Below are positions 33,601 through 45,668 of a stretch of 64,000 nt of DNA, in pieces. Origin of the DNA: Takakia lepidozioides (taxonomy: Eukaryota; Streptophyta; Takakiopsida; Takakiales; Takakiaceae); NCBI GenBank assembly GCA_030704615.1, contig CM060732.1:25918001-25982000 (forward strand), in the 5' to 3' direction. A program made the position numbers and the translations under genes. Under the pieces are notes generated by a model that was given only the letters and a program-made list of their open reading frames with translations, was not told where the DNA came from and did not search any database. Numbering within the stretch: the stretch's first letter is position 1; every line of letters starts with the position of its first letter.

Positions 33601-35558
33601 GTGCTGAGTACCTCGGGAGTCTTGCACCACTACTTGATGAGGCTCTGCACCCATAACAGAAAAATTGGAGAAAACTTGGAAGTTGCTGCAACCTATCCCC
33701 TCCTTATTTGGGCGACACCAGACCCATGCACCTTGCAATCTATGGCATTTGAAGCTTTGTAATTCAATCTCCAACTAGATTAGTGTGATCATAGTTTCAC
33801 AGACAATCTCTTGCTTAGTGTACTATAATAACAATTCACCTGAGGTCCAGAACTTGTGCTCTCGGAGAAGAACTGGCAAGGCCCTCTCCACCAGACTACG
33901 GTTACCATCTTCAATGTAGATGGCATGCACCATCATACTCAAAAGTGGAGGCTGGCTTCCTTAGTCAACATATATCCCATCCAGGCCCACACACATTCTT
34001 AGAGACCCCAACAGGCTGCCACATTGATGAGGCAAGAACTTCCCAAACACCGAGTATTACACTCCAACTAAAAATACATATCATAAAACCAGAGAATGCT
34101 CACCTGCGATTTTCATAGTATGTCCTAGCACCATTCGGCACAAATCCATATATCTCGGCAAGTGCCAACAAGTTTTCCACCATACCCTTTGCTGTGTCCA
34201 CCATTTTACTTACAAGCAGACCCCTGTGGACACAACAAAGTAATAACTCATGTTAATAGTGGCATAATGTCCCTCATGTACACACATCACTCTGGGATAC
34301 TGGTGATTGGCCACTGGTGAACCCACAAAATTGAAGCTCTTTGTTTTGATTACCCTGTGCTGTCAACATTTGTTTCACTCGACATAAAATCAAAACAAAC
34401 ACCCAACAAATACTTAAGGTTGGACTGAGCAGCAGAGAGATGGAAGGGTCTTTATGAAAGGGGGGGGGGGGGGGGGGGGGGGGATGAAAAAAGAAAACAC
34501 CTGATAACCCAATAACTGTCCCAGTAGTAGACCTCTCTGAATCGTGCTCCCGGCACAACAATGGCCTTCTTCAATGGGAGCAGTGTATGCTGGTCCGGCT
34601 CTCTCTCTACTTTGGGGGCCACCTGGCGGGCAAGGATCAGCCACAGGGAGTGGACCTGCAAGGCCCACTTCCGTGCCTTAGAATTTCTAACAAGAGGCAG
34701 GAAATTCGGAGGGTTTGGGTGATAATCGAGTGGTGTGTCTGGTATCAGATCACTCTCGGGCTCGCTGAAATAATCCTTGAGAAAGTGTTGCAATGTGTCT
34801 GTAAGACAGAATTGGACCTCGGATCAATACATATGAGGAAGAGAAGAGAAACATCAAAGGACACCCCTTCATGAGGTTCTGCTATTAATAAACAGGTCAA
34901 TGAGGAAACCATAGTGAACTTCCCAAAGCGACAGATGAAGTATTTACCAGCTATATTATCTGCAACTTATCTTTACAGATTATCTCCTAGACAATGCTTG
35001 CGACAGACGATCCCATGCAGCTTCAAACCCACTTTGCGAAATTTCCAGAGTGACAAACTATGAAAGCAAACCGTCCACAATAATTCGGCACCAAGTTCGC
35101 TGCCTGTGGAAAAGAAACTGGTTCCTTGCAAGATACAAACTATTGAAAGAATTCACACTCAAGCCCGCGGTCAAGCATGTCAGAGCAACGTTGTCAAAAA
35201 CAGTCCCCACTGTGATAGCAAAATTTCAGACGGACCAGGCATTTATACCGAAAGTTAAACCAAGTCCTGAGACAGACAAAGCGAACCAAAGACAAGTCTA
35301 CAAACAAAACTGAAAAACGAGAGAAGGCGGACCTGATGCAATGGTGTCATTCTCCGAGCGGGGTAAGGATCCAAACACTTTGATGGTGACATTGACGGGA
35401 AACTTCAATGGCAAATCAACATAATACTTTGGGTCGAAATTGGGACCCCCACCGAAAGATGCCAGCGCCGCTGATTGCACTGCCATCAAGAAGGTCAAAA
35501 GTTCGGACACCGACGATGGGGACGGTGATCGGACACACCCGCCAAGCGCCATCGCCAT
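30615..35558 (-). CDS. TRE1: Trehalase, glycoside hydrolase family 37
   Basis: Twelve exons join in phase to 572 residues: 35333-35558, 34501-34798, 34104-34223, 33840-33955, 33544-33644, 32768-32874, 32586-32658, 32097-32285, 31885-31972, 31678-31777, 30854-31067 and 30615-30701. The enzyme hydrolyses trehalose to two glucoses. Signature 1 PGARFREVYYWDSYWV is in exon 2. LSRYYANWDKPRPES is in exon 5, ESGWDFSSRWM (acid Asp motif) in exon 6 and LNEERGQWFDYWL-type sequence (WNEERGQWFDYWL) in exon 8. YASNFVPLW follows, then GGGGEYNPQ (exon 11) and TGFGWTNGVVL (exon 12) with the second signature split by the last intron. Plant trehalases are extracellular or plasma-membrane anchored; only a short hydrophobic stretch (LLTFLMAVQSAAL) is near the N-terminus. 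Start: ATG at 35558 in a good context; the frame is open 20 codons further upstream without a better ATG. Length matches the family. Confidence 0.95.
34460..34483 (+). repeat. Poly-G tract (24 bp) in trehalase intron 2
   Basis: An uninterrupted run of 24 G on the plus strand (C on the transcript) about 18 bases from the exon 2 donor. Likely length-variable, and the length given in the assembly may be unreliable. Confidence 0.9.
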
Positions 35559-38155
35559 GCGCTCTCTGCCTTCCACCGCACCACCCTCCCACGCACTGCA
35601 ATGTTCGCAGCCCGGCACCCACCCACGTCAACCACCCTGATGATGAAAGCCTCGCTGCTTCAAATCAGTGTTTACAATACATGTACGTATATCTATCTGG
35701 TATACAGTTTGTTAATATGTATTTGTAATGTATTAACCCTTCACTCCCTATCCAACCTAAAAATAGGGATATCTTGCCTAGATTTTATTGAAATTAAATG
35801 ATTGCTGAAGCAAAAATTTGCTGACAACAGGATGGTCCGCACCCACAAACTGAATTGAAAGCATTTGGAGCATCCTGACCTACAAATTTTTGCAAAGACC
35901 CTCGGGTTTGGTAAGGAGAGGGGTCTGGTAGGTTGAGCACCTGCGTGGCAACTTTGTATTGCTGCGTGCAAGAGCCAGCTCCAAAACACTTGGCCCCACT
36001 TAGGCCCATTTTGGAAAATTCACCATTGGATTCCCAAAAACATTTGACGTTATGAGGAGAATCATAAGACCTCATTCTCTCATGGCTTGGATAGAAAAAA
36101 ATCTTGGATTTCTACACACTTTATGACAATGTTAGAAATTCCACGTCGGAAGGCAATAGCCCTATGGGGTCAAGTGACACCATAAGTTATGCTTGCTTCG
36201 GCAACGCGTCCACTTAAAAAAAATAAAAAATAAAAAAATAAAAAATCCATGTTTTGACCCATATCTGAACTCCCCAAAGAGCGCATACAAAGGAGCATGT
36301 AGCATTCTTTGGCCATTTGGCATTAAACTTTGTATTGCATACTTTAGGGCCGTGGGTGCGGCGGGCCCAGCAAAAATCAACCCGATACTGCCATATCTTG
36401 GTCAAACATGACATTGCAGGTTTCTCAAATCACCCCCCCCCCAAAAAAAAACAACCCCCACCAATCTTAAAATTCTTGTGGTGGGATTCTTTGTAATTTG
36501 GTATATTGTTGTATGCCATACAGACAGTCTACCGCTTCCTGGCAGTAAAAATTCTGGTGGTGCCCCAAAGGGGTCTTTGGCCCTGTCACTGGGTCACAGA
36601 TCTGGAGTTCATTCTTACACACTTTGCATCGCTGAGGAGTTCCAAACTTCGCCGGGAAGCTCCTTCACCCGTCGTTTGCTCCGATGCAGCACTTGGTTTG
36701 TCGCGATATTTCATCGTTGTACAGATTGTTTCCTTCAATTGCCAAGACTCCTCGCCGCGTGCTCCTACTGGACTTGAAAGGCGGGAGAATAGAGAGATTA
36801 CAATTCGGGACTGGAACAATCGTTATGTATTGTTTCGAACAGGTGCATGTTATCGTTACTGATACCGAATTGGCAGCCTAACTCGTTGTCGATGCACCAA
36901 ACTTGGTGACAAATTATAATTAGATGCCTCGTAGCTGCCCGTAAATTTTCAAGAGAATCGGGGAAGAAAAGCCACACCTTAGGTAGCAACTGATTTATAA
37001 GGTTCATACTTTTGGATGTACTAAGAAAAATTTAAGGGAAAAAAAAACTCTATTTGTAGAAAGTTAAGGGTTAATAGGTCTGTATTTTGAATTGTCCAAA
37101 GATACACATAAAAATAAATTATCATTAGCAATTAATGTTATTATATCTATAACTAAAGGGTCCGAAATTCTGGCAGGGCTATTCCTGAAGGTCGAAAAAA
37201 GGGAGAGGATTGCAGCAGCCAATGGATAAGGAGGGCACTGGGGTGGAAAGGGTGAATTGCGAGGCCACGTGTAGAGGCTAGCAGAGAAGTAGGAGGGTGG
37301 GCCATCCTTCTACTTCCATAGCTTTCCATGAGACGAGAAGGTAAAAGGCTGCATTTTTCTTCCGCTTCCACCTCGCTTTGGCATGCCTCCCTCAGAAAAT
37401 TAAAAATTATCTGGAACCTATATCATCTTCAAGTATATAGTAATGTCAATAAATAGAAGTGTCAGTAGTCCCAAATTCTGAACGGAATATATCTATATAA
37501 TTACGCTTACCGTCTTTGATAAGAGTCTTCCTCTCCATATATTCTATATATTAGATATATTCTATAGCATAAAGTATGGTGTCTCTTGACTAAATCAAAG
37601 AGCTACTACCTTCCAGCGCGAAGGTGCACACCAACTTGATCCAGAACCACTATGGCCTTCCGATGGAAATTAGATATCCATCTTTATGTCAAACACACTT
37701 ATGCGATTTGAGCCCATGACAACTAGTGAAATGGTATTATGTCCTAACCACTTGGCTATGATCTATTGGATAGGGAACTTTTTTTTAAAACTTCTATTGG
37801 ATAGGGAACTGTCCAAATACTAAAGTCACAAGCGGCAGTTACCACCGTGGTGGATGACTTAGGATTATGACATTGCAACAGTGTAGAGCGTAGGCTTATA
37901 TCCATAGGCTTATATCAGCAAAATTGGAAATAGATACCACACAAGCCGCAGTTGGGTATCAACAGGAAATGAGTGTCTTTAATGAAAAAGTTCACAGAAG
38001 AGGATGAAATATAAAAGGGTGGCAGAAATGACCTAAAACAAAGGTCTTTCATTGTAGGTCTTTCATTTAGGTCATATTTATCCGCTTTTACAGAAATTAC
38101 TGTCTTTAATGAAAAAGTTCAATTAAAAATGAAAAGACGTCACAGAAAAGCACGT
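35559..38155. other. Intergenic spacer
   Basis: AT-rich, with simple sequence (A-rich TAAAAAA units around 36217-36246, a C-run followed by an A-run around 36427-36448). No open frame with a family match. Confidence 0.4.
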
Positions 38156-40244
38156 TCACTTAGCTCTTTTATTTTTAGGTCTTTTATTTAAGTTATTTAT
38201 AACTACTATGGAAGGACCTCACAAGAAGAACACTACTTACTCAAACTCACTTGTTTTCTTCTTGTTCTGTCGCTTCTTTCTCTAGTTGCAAAGCATTGTC
38301 TCTCTTTAAGTTTGAAGCTATGGCAAGAGCGGTCAAACGAAAGTGCCCTCTGTTTGTGTGTAGATGATCTAGATCTTACAGTCCAAGATGCAGCTTTTGA
38401 GGGTCTTATACTGAGCAGATATGACAATATCAACAAGCCATCTAGAAGACTCCCCAAGTACATGGTTATATTTGCATTGTGATCTCACGGATAGGTTTGG
38501 TTTGACAACAGTCGGTGTTACTGTCCCGGGGTCATTGGTCCAGACCCACTCGGATAAAGTCTACAAAATACATATTTACAGTTGGAGAATTTCTCTGTAC
38601 GTCCTAAACTTAAGTTTGAGAAAGACGATTTGATGTACTACTTGAAGATTACAGCAATAGTGACGGTTGCAAACTTCTCATGGAATCTTTTTGAGAAAAC
38701 ATTGATGGTGTCTTTGTAAAAGAAGTTGAGTACTGGAGGGATGTGAAATGGTGGTATGACCCACGTCACAAGGGAGGCGGAAGTAATCTTCAAGCAGTAT
38801 ATCAAATCGCCTTTCTCAAACTTTAGTTTAGGATGCATGAAAAAATTCTCCAAGCGCAAATATGCGCCTTTGTAGATTTTTTTTGAGTGGGTCTGGACCA
38901 GTGTTGGGCGGTTACCTGTTGGGACCCAGGTTAACCGCCGGTTCAGGTTCAGGTTAACCGGAACCGGGCCCATTCCTGCAGAACCCGACCCGGAACTGGA
39001 ACCTGCCAACGGCATAACCGAACCGGCGGTTCCTGCTGGGTGTGAGAACCGGAGAATTGGGGCGTAGTGGGATAAAAATAGGTTCCGGTTCTTGAACCCT
39101 TGTGGGCCCTTGGCATAACATGTGGAGAGCTGGTGGGCCCATGGCAAAACTTCTTTAATGCTCTCAAGCCTCCTCAGATCTTGGGTTCAATGCTTGAAGG
39201 CTATGAGATTCTATGTTCAATGCTTCAGCGCCATGAGATCTTGGGTTCAATCTCCAGCTCCATGATATCCTTGCTAAGTTCATTAATCATGCCAATACTT
39301 GCCAGGTAGCTGAATAGTAATTTCAACCCATAAAATTTTACCCGTTTTCTTCTACCAGTTTATTTAGAGTATTTTTGTTTGTTTTTTTTGTGTTAGTGAA
39401 AACTAATAAAATCGTTGGATTTTAGTTCAAATATGTGAATACACTGCTATTTAATCTACCGGACTGATAAAATATTTTAAATCTAATTAACATATTTTAA
39501 AAATAGAACCGGAACCTAAAAGGGAACCGGTGCTTTTTATCAGCAACTAACCGGTAACCGGAACCGCCCCCATGTTTAAAAGTTGGATCCAGAACCGGAC
39601 TGGAACCGGCTCAATAAAAAAAAACCGGAACCGTCTCTTGAAATAATTGTGGAACCGGAACCGAAGGTTCCTTCACAAATGCAAGAACCGCCCAACACTG
39701 GTCTGGACCAATGACCAATGGTGGTATGACCTGCGTCACAAGGGAGGCGGAAGTAATCTTCAAGCAGTACATCAAATCGCCTTTCTCGAACTTTAGTTTA
39801 GGACGCATGGAAAATTCTCCAAGCGCAAATATGCGCCTTTGTACAATTTCTCTGAGTGGGTTTGGACCAATGACCCCGAAATAGTAACACTGACTGTTGT
39901 CAAACCAAACATAACCGTGAGATCTCAATGCAACCATGTTCTTGGGAAAACCTGAATAGATGGTTTGTTGGTATTGTCTTATCTGCTCAATATAAGATCC
40001 TCAAAAATTGTATCTTGGACTGTATGATCTAGGTTATCTACACACAACAGATGGTGCTCTCGTTTGACCGCTCCTGCCATAGCTTCAAATAGCTTAAAGA
40101 GAGAAAACGCTTTGAAACTAGAGAAGGAAGAGGCAGAACAAGCATAAAACAAGATTGAGTGAGTGTGCTTTTCTTGTGAGGTCCTTTCATAGTAGTTATG
40201 AGACCAATGACGTAAATGGAAGACCTAAAAATAAAAAGAGCTAA
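38156..40244. repeat. Foldback structure: about 0.5 kb imperfect inverted repeat
   Basis: The left arm (about 38156-38660) and the reverse complement of the right arm (about 39712-40244) align over most of their length. Shared blocks include CTCTTT-TATTTTTAGGTCTT, ACTACTATG-AAGGACCTCACAAG, GTCAAACGA, GGTTTGACAACAGTC and GGTCATTGGTCCA. Right of the left arm, a further partial copy in right-arm orientation (38748-38898) makes a 150-bp tandem duplication split by the small hAT element. The right arm retains an open frame (39611-39937 minus) with protein-like conservation between copies (KLKFEKGDLMYCLKITSA), so the repeat may derive from coding DNA of a transposon. Confidence 0.75.
38899..39700. 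mobile_element. Non-autonomous hAT element, 802 bp
   Basis: The ends are perfect 15-bp inverted repeats, CAGTGTTGGGCGGTT at 38899-38913 and its complement at 39686-39700. They are flanked by an exact 8-bp target duplication GTCTGGAC (38891-38898 and 39701-39708). Both features are diagnostic of hAT transposition. The interior has no transposase and many GAACCGG/CCGGTTC copies near both ends, resembling subterminal transposase-binding repeats. Mobilisation would need a related autonomous element in trans. The exact duplication suggests a fairly recent jump. Confidence 0.93.
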
Positions 40245-42440
40245 ATGTGATCAGCATTTTTTCTATTGGCGATTTTTCGCCATTTGGCCGCCTGAAAATC
40301 CCCTTGGCGAATGAAACAAAGGGAAAAACAAAGGGAAAAAGACGTCTAAATAAGGCAGTTTTTGCCAAAAATGGGGGATCTTATAAAAGTCCTCGCCAGT
40401 GGACCCAAGGGGTAGCACAAATGTGGACATGGCGGCCCCATGTCAGGGTTATCTGACGAGCCAGATGAGAAGTGGATTGAGGGTTGTGGGGCCTCCTCCG
40501 TTTCCATGGAGTTGCTCGTCGCCTCTCTTGCCTACGCACTTGGAAAGCTTCTCGCCGCATGCAATCTAGGCACCTTTGCCTAGATTTGCAGGGTGTAAAT
40601 GTTTGATTGATATCTTGAACATAGGCCATGAGGTTCTAACAATTATATCTGCTAGTGATTATATGCAATTGTAATTACAGTTCCATTTCTTTGCAATGAA
40701 TGGTAGACCTATATTCCTTGATCTTAGCAAGTATGGTGCAAGTTTAATCGTGGGCTGCAGGAACCTATGCTGCCTTGGACAGGGTCCTATGGGACTGAGG
40801 CTCAACTCCTCCTCAGGGTAAATGTCCATGTCAAAATCTGATGATCTCTATGTGTGCTTGGGGGCTGGTTTGTATGCTTGGGAGCTAGTCTATATGCTAG
40901 CCTTAGGGGGGTGCCAAATAACACTATTTGTAATATGTCATAAGCCATAACTATAGACCTCATTTGTACCAATTACCTTGTGATTTTAACATAGAAAGAG
41001 TTCCGCCTATTATGGCTTTCAGCTATTTCTGTACTTCGCCTTCCATTGCTCATCAACATCCATTCGATTCGCCAAATATGACAAGAGCGGAAATACATGT
41101 AGCCTACCAGCTCGAGGAAAATTACCTAGAGTGGGCCACTTGCAGTGACTACCCTACGCTCAATAATATAGCCACTCCTTATTAAAAACGCTGAATGTGA
41201 CATGAACGTAGGAGATGAGATGAGCTCCATGCGCTGGGAACAGCGCATCCCCACCAACATCCTTCCTAACATTTCACATGGAAGTCCAACTCCTCCGTTC
41301 GTGTTGAGGCTCCACGTAAGCACCCCGTCACACATCTTTCTCGATGTACTTGCCCTCATGTACGTACGTCAGGGTGTGGTCTACGATGTATTACCGAATA
41401 TACAGCAAAATGTGCTGACGACAAAACCATTAAAATACACCCTTAGGACTTTATTGTAGGGCTCAGAATTTTGTGTGGCCTCGTTGTAATGAGGCTACCT
41501 GCATGAAGGTAATTACATATTACCTCCATGGAGATAGTTGTAGCCGCCTACCACCGGAACAGTGTTTTTCTTTTTGGTGAAAAATCGCAAAATGGCCACC
41601 TCAAAACATTTCTCTTGTAGCCACTCCTGCTATTTTTCAAATTTAAGGAAAAAATCACCGCATCGGAACTACTCACGTTCAGGGAATGGAACCCGAGTCC
41701 TGCATGTCCACATTAACATCGACACACCGCCAGACCACAACCCCCACCAAGCCAGAGATTTGAAGTTTGTTTTATATATAAGAGAAAAATGCAAGTAGGG
41801 ATCGTTTTAACGTAGCGGGCCCGCTGTCAGGTCCCTGTCCAGGCCACACAAAATTCAGAGGCCTGCTGTAGTCGGACATCATTGTCTTCTACCACAAAGC
41901 GGGTAGTTGGCAGATGCATCTTAATTTTGGAGCTCACGAATGGTCCCTCATCGAAGTTGATTTAAGCAAAGTGAGTCGAAATGTAGATAGCACATGCACA
42001 GCCCATCGAGGGTGCCAATGCACAAAGAGGCTGAATTTCCCATCTGAAATTTGATTGTGTCGTCCAGAAGCAGAATTCCAGGAAAAGAGAGAAGAAGAGC
42101 ATCCTCCCAAGACTCGAAGATGTCGACCTGAATTCCATCACGGAGCTCTGTTCATGCTGGCCAGATATATCACCTTGCTCCCATCTGGTCTGTCCAATGT
42201 AATTGACGTCACCTTCTATACCTTAGTTTTGAAGCCCTCGATGTCGGTGAGCTTTCCATTCTGCAAAACTGCAGTCACTCTCTGTGCAAACCGCACGACA
42301 CATGGCTTTTTAGGGGGTCAGATTATGTTCCAAAATCGATCCCCGATCTTAAGCTCCCCACAGAGTTTGAAATTAGTAATTTCGCTGCATAGTGTATGGC
42401 AGATTTCAGAATCTGCTGCGACATTTGCATCCACAATGGG
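40245..42440. other. Intergenic spacer with repeat remnants
   Basis: The segment 40258-40300 (hairpin TGGCGA-TTTT-TCGCCA, then CGCCTGAAAA) resembles 41571-41610 (TGGTGAAAAATCGC...CACCTCAAAA). Nearby GC-rich blocks (GCGGCCCCATGTCAGGG, about 40430; GCGGGCCCGCTGTCAGGT, about 41815) may be ends of an old DNA transposon. No gene recognised. Confidence 0.3.
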
Positions 42441-43759
42441 AACTTAGCTTTTATGCAAGAAATCTCTGACATATGAAGGTCAACAGATTGTTGACCAAGC
42501 AAGGATCTGTAAACCAAGCCTACATCCAGGGACACACTATCTTAAATATGCTACAGTAAGCACATGATTCCCAGCTAACTCATTCAAACTCAAGAATCTA
42601 CCATGAATCAATATCTTCATTTCTGTGCGGAGAGAAATTTCTTCGGTCGATCGCCAGGTTGAATGTGACAGTCGCTAAACGAAGTACCGAATATATTCGT
42701 AGTAGTAATCTTGTTAATTGAACATCCAACTTCTGGCCACTTATCCATGATCATATCCACTTATCGAAATCCATCAGATCAGCGATGTCTAATTCATGGA
42801 TAGTGGAGAATGCAAAAGTAGAGCCCTCCACACCCATCGCTACATAGTCCTTCGTCTCATTCTTCTCAGGACCTCGTTCAGACTAGTAACTTCCATCTTG
42901 TCAACGACCTCAGAACCTGTTTCTACCGCAGCCACCTCCTTCACGAGTACCCAGCTCAAGAATCTTCACTGCCTCGATAATCGGCTAACCCGGCTCAAGA
43001 TTCTTCAGTGCCTCGATAATCGGCTCACTAGTGTCTGTACTGGTACTTCCATCAATGCATTGACTACCTGCAGTCGTATTCTGTGCACCAAACTATTTAG
43101 CTTCTATTCAAGAAATCTGTGACAGTACTTCATATGAAGGTCAACAAATTGTTGATCAAGCAAGAATCTCTCAACTATGCCTACATCCAGGGACACACTA
43201 GTTAATATGGTACAGTAAACACATGATTCCCAGCTAACTCATTCAAACTCAAGAATATACCATGAATCTTCACTCGAAGTTCATTTATGTGTGGAGAGAA
43301 ATTTCTTCAGTGTACTCGTGGCATGGATCGGCAGGTTGAATGTGACAGTCGCTAAATGAGTACCGAATATATTGGTAGTAGTAATCTAACAGTTGTTAAT
43401 TGAACTCATCCATGATTATTACCTAGTCGCAATCCATCAATCAGGGATATCTTCATGGATAGTGTAGAATAGAATGAAAAAGTTGAGCCCTCCACACCCA
43501 TCGCTACATTGTCCTTTTTCTCATTCTTCTCGGGACTTTGCTTAAGACTAGTTACATCCATCATGTCAACGACCTCAGAACCTGTTTCTACAGCAGGCAC
43601 CTTCTTCGTACCCAGCTCAAGAATCTTCACTGCCTCGATAATCGGCTAACCCGGCTCAAGATTCTTCATTGTCTCGATAATCGGCTTACGAGTGTCCGTA
43701 GTGGTACTTCCATCACATTGACTACATTGACTACCCACAGCAGTATTCTTCTGTGCACC
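42441..43759. repeat. Tandem duplication, two units of about 0.65 kb
   Basis: Unit 1 (about 42441-43090) and unit 2 (about 43091-43759) share the same order of blocks: ATATGAAGGTCAACA, TACATCCAGGGACACACTA, ACATGATTCCCAGCTAACTC, GTACCGAATATATT, CACACCCATCGCTACAT and two copies each of CTCGATAATCGGCT. On the minus strand unit 2 keeps a 74-codon frame (43406-43630). I do not recognise the encoded sequence. Confidence 0.8.
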
Positions 43760-45668
43760 AAACTACGTGTAGATTTCAAGACATGAAGCAGCTTCTCATG
43801 GCCCGCTTTCAACTCACGCTCAATAATAACCTTCGCATCCAACTCTTGACAAACTTAGGATCTTTAAATGGCTCAAAATATCCTCCTTATAGACAATCTC
43901 ATTGTCACTTGACGTCGAAGCATTAGATGCAGAATAAGTGAGAATAAGTGAGAACAGAAGATGAGAAGATGAGATGGACCAGTTGTCAAATTCGAACTGA
44001 TATCATGAATGCGTTTCATATTTTCTGAACATTGGTTTGTCCGACAGGTGCTTTAGAAGGCTGAATCCCTCAATGACATTGTAGTATGGATTATGGAGGC
44101 AAGATGCTTGCAGTGCCACCAAATCCGCTTGAAACATGGACAGGAGCATCCGCCTGTGCTCCTCTGGAGGTACCCGTCAAATCTTCCCTTGTGTCTTGTG
44201 TAACTCCTCTTAGTCCATTGTGAAATGTCGAGACCAAGTGTGAGTTACCCCGAATGGCGCCATGTAACGGGGTATAACCCCCAATGGAGTCTGCACTCCC
44301 TCCATGTACCCAAGTGTCACCCTGACTGGAGTTACACTGCCGTCAGTTCCCCATCACTCTATGCTCCTTGTTTGTTCTTCTTTCTTCTTCACTTTTCTTT
44401 TTCCCAGGCCAGTGGTAATGGACGCATACCACCTCAAAAGTGGTTGTGGGTCCAATCCACCAATTGGTGTCACAAAGGTGTCCACCTTACCGCCAAAAGG
44501 CACTAGACCTTCAGGGTCAAGAGACACCGTAATTTACACTTCATTCGGGAGGCATCATACTTCTTTTTCCTTTATTTTTCCGATTCAGATTCTCATATTC
44601 CTTACTTCAAACTCCTTACTTCAAACCTCCCTCGCCACTTCAATCCAAGAGAGACATCTTTCAGGTTACATCAGCTATTTCCACTGTCTACAGTGTGTAC
44701 CGCAAGTGCAGAACTCAAACTCAAACCCCGAGGTACACTCAAGTCTAGTGTTTTCAGTGTGTACCGCAAGTGCAGAACTGTACTGCGTGTCAAGTGTCGA
44801 ACAAGATGCTTATACAATTACACTGTGTTGGAAGGATACAGATGACTTTCAGCAAATGCAACAGCAGGGCATAGATCAACCTGTTGTGCCTTCCGTAACA
44901 AAGTTGCTGCTTCTCCAGGGGTTCTTTACATGCTAAGAACAAAAAGAGAGCAAGAAACAAGCAGGTGCGACGTTCAGGATGTTGGACATGGTGAAGACGA
45001 CGATGTGGCGGATGACGATGATGCGGCACCCATTTCTCCTCTATGCTAAATCGACTTTTCAGTCGTCACCAGAATTTACAATCCTCCGAAGTAGGAAAAC
45101 TTGAAACATCCGTACATACGGATGTTTCAGTATCAGTAATCTTACCCTGACAACCTGCAGATTTTTGAGTGATCGGTCAGATCTGGATGTTTGACCTGAC
45201 TGTATGCCCATTTTGGAGGATCCACTGGACTCCCTCAGACCTCCATTTGCCAAAAACTACCATGGAGGTACCGTTGACTGGCATGGCAGCCCACACAAGT
45301 TTCAGTGTAGTAACAGCGGCACACTCTGACAGTGTACTGGACTCTGATTTGAATTTTAGGTGGAACATTTGATCCTGAGCACTTGAGCATCAGACATCAT
45401 TCCATTGCATTTGGAGCACATCTGCCCCTTCTCTGCCCACCCCGTCTCTCCAGGTTGATCAATTTGTCAGCCAACAGGGTTTTATGGTGTCCTCAACTGC
45501 AGGGTTATGTGGCAGTATACACTTCAGGTTGGAACCCTTGACTGTTCATGCAAGCCACATCTTCTTTAGACATGCTTGTTCTACCGTTGTTTTCATCCTG
45601 AGCACCAAGGTTAGAGAACTGTCAGCATTTTGAGCAATTGCTTTTTTCTTTCGGGCACGTGGCTCATT
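43760..45668. other. Intergenic spacer downstream of the PPR gene
   Basis: Contains a 25-bp direct repeat, CAGTGTGTACCGCAAGTGCA plus GAACT, at 44691-44715 and 44755-44779. A perfect 11-bp-arm palindrome (GAAACATCCGT-ACAT-ACGGATGTTTC) lies at 45103-45128. A dispersed repeat at 44985-45070 is shared with 29880-29975. No gene recognised; the right end is probably PPR 3' UTR. Confidence 0.35.

Noticed and set aside
36130-36190. Similarity of 36140-36180 to 44505-44550 (GGGTCAAG-GACACC blocks) as a transposon pair
   Set aside because: The match is short and interrupted; too weak to define an element by eye.
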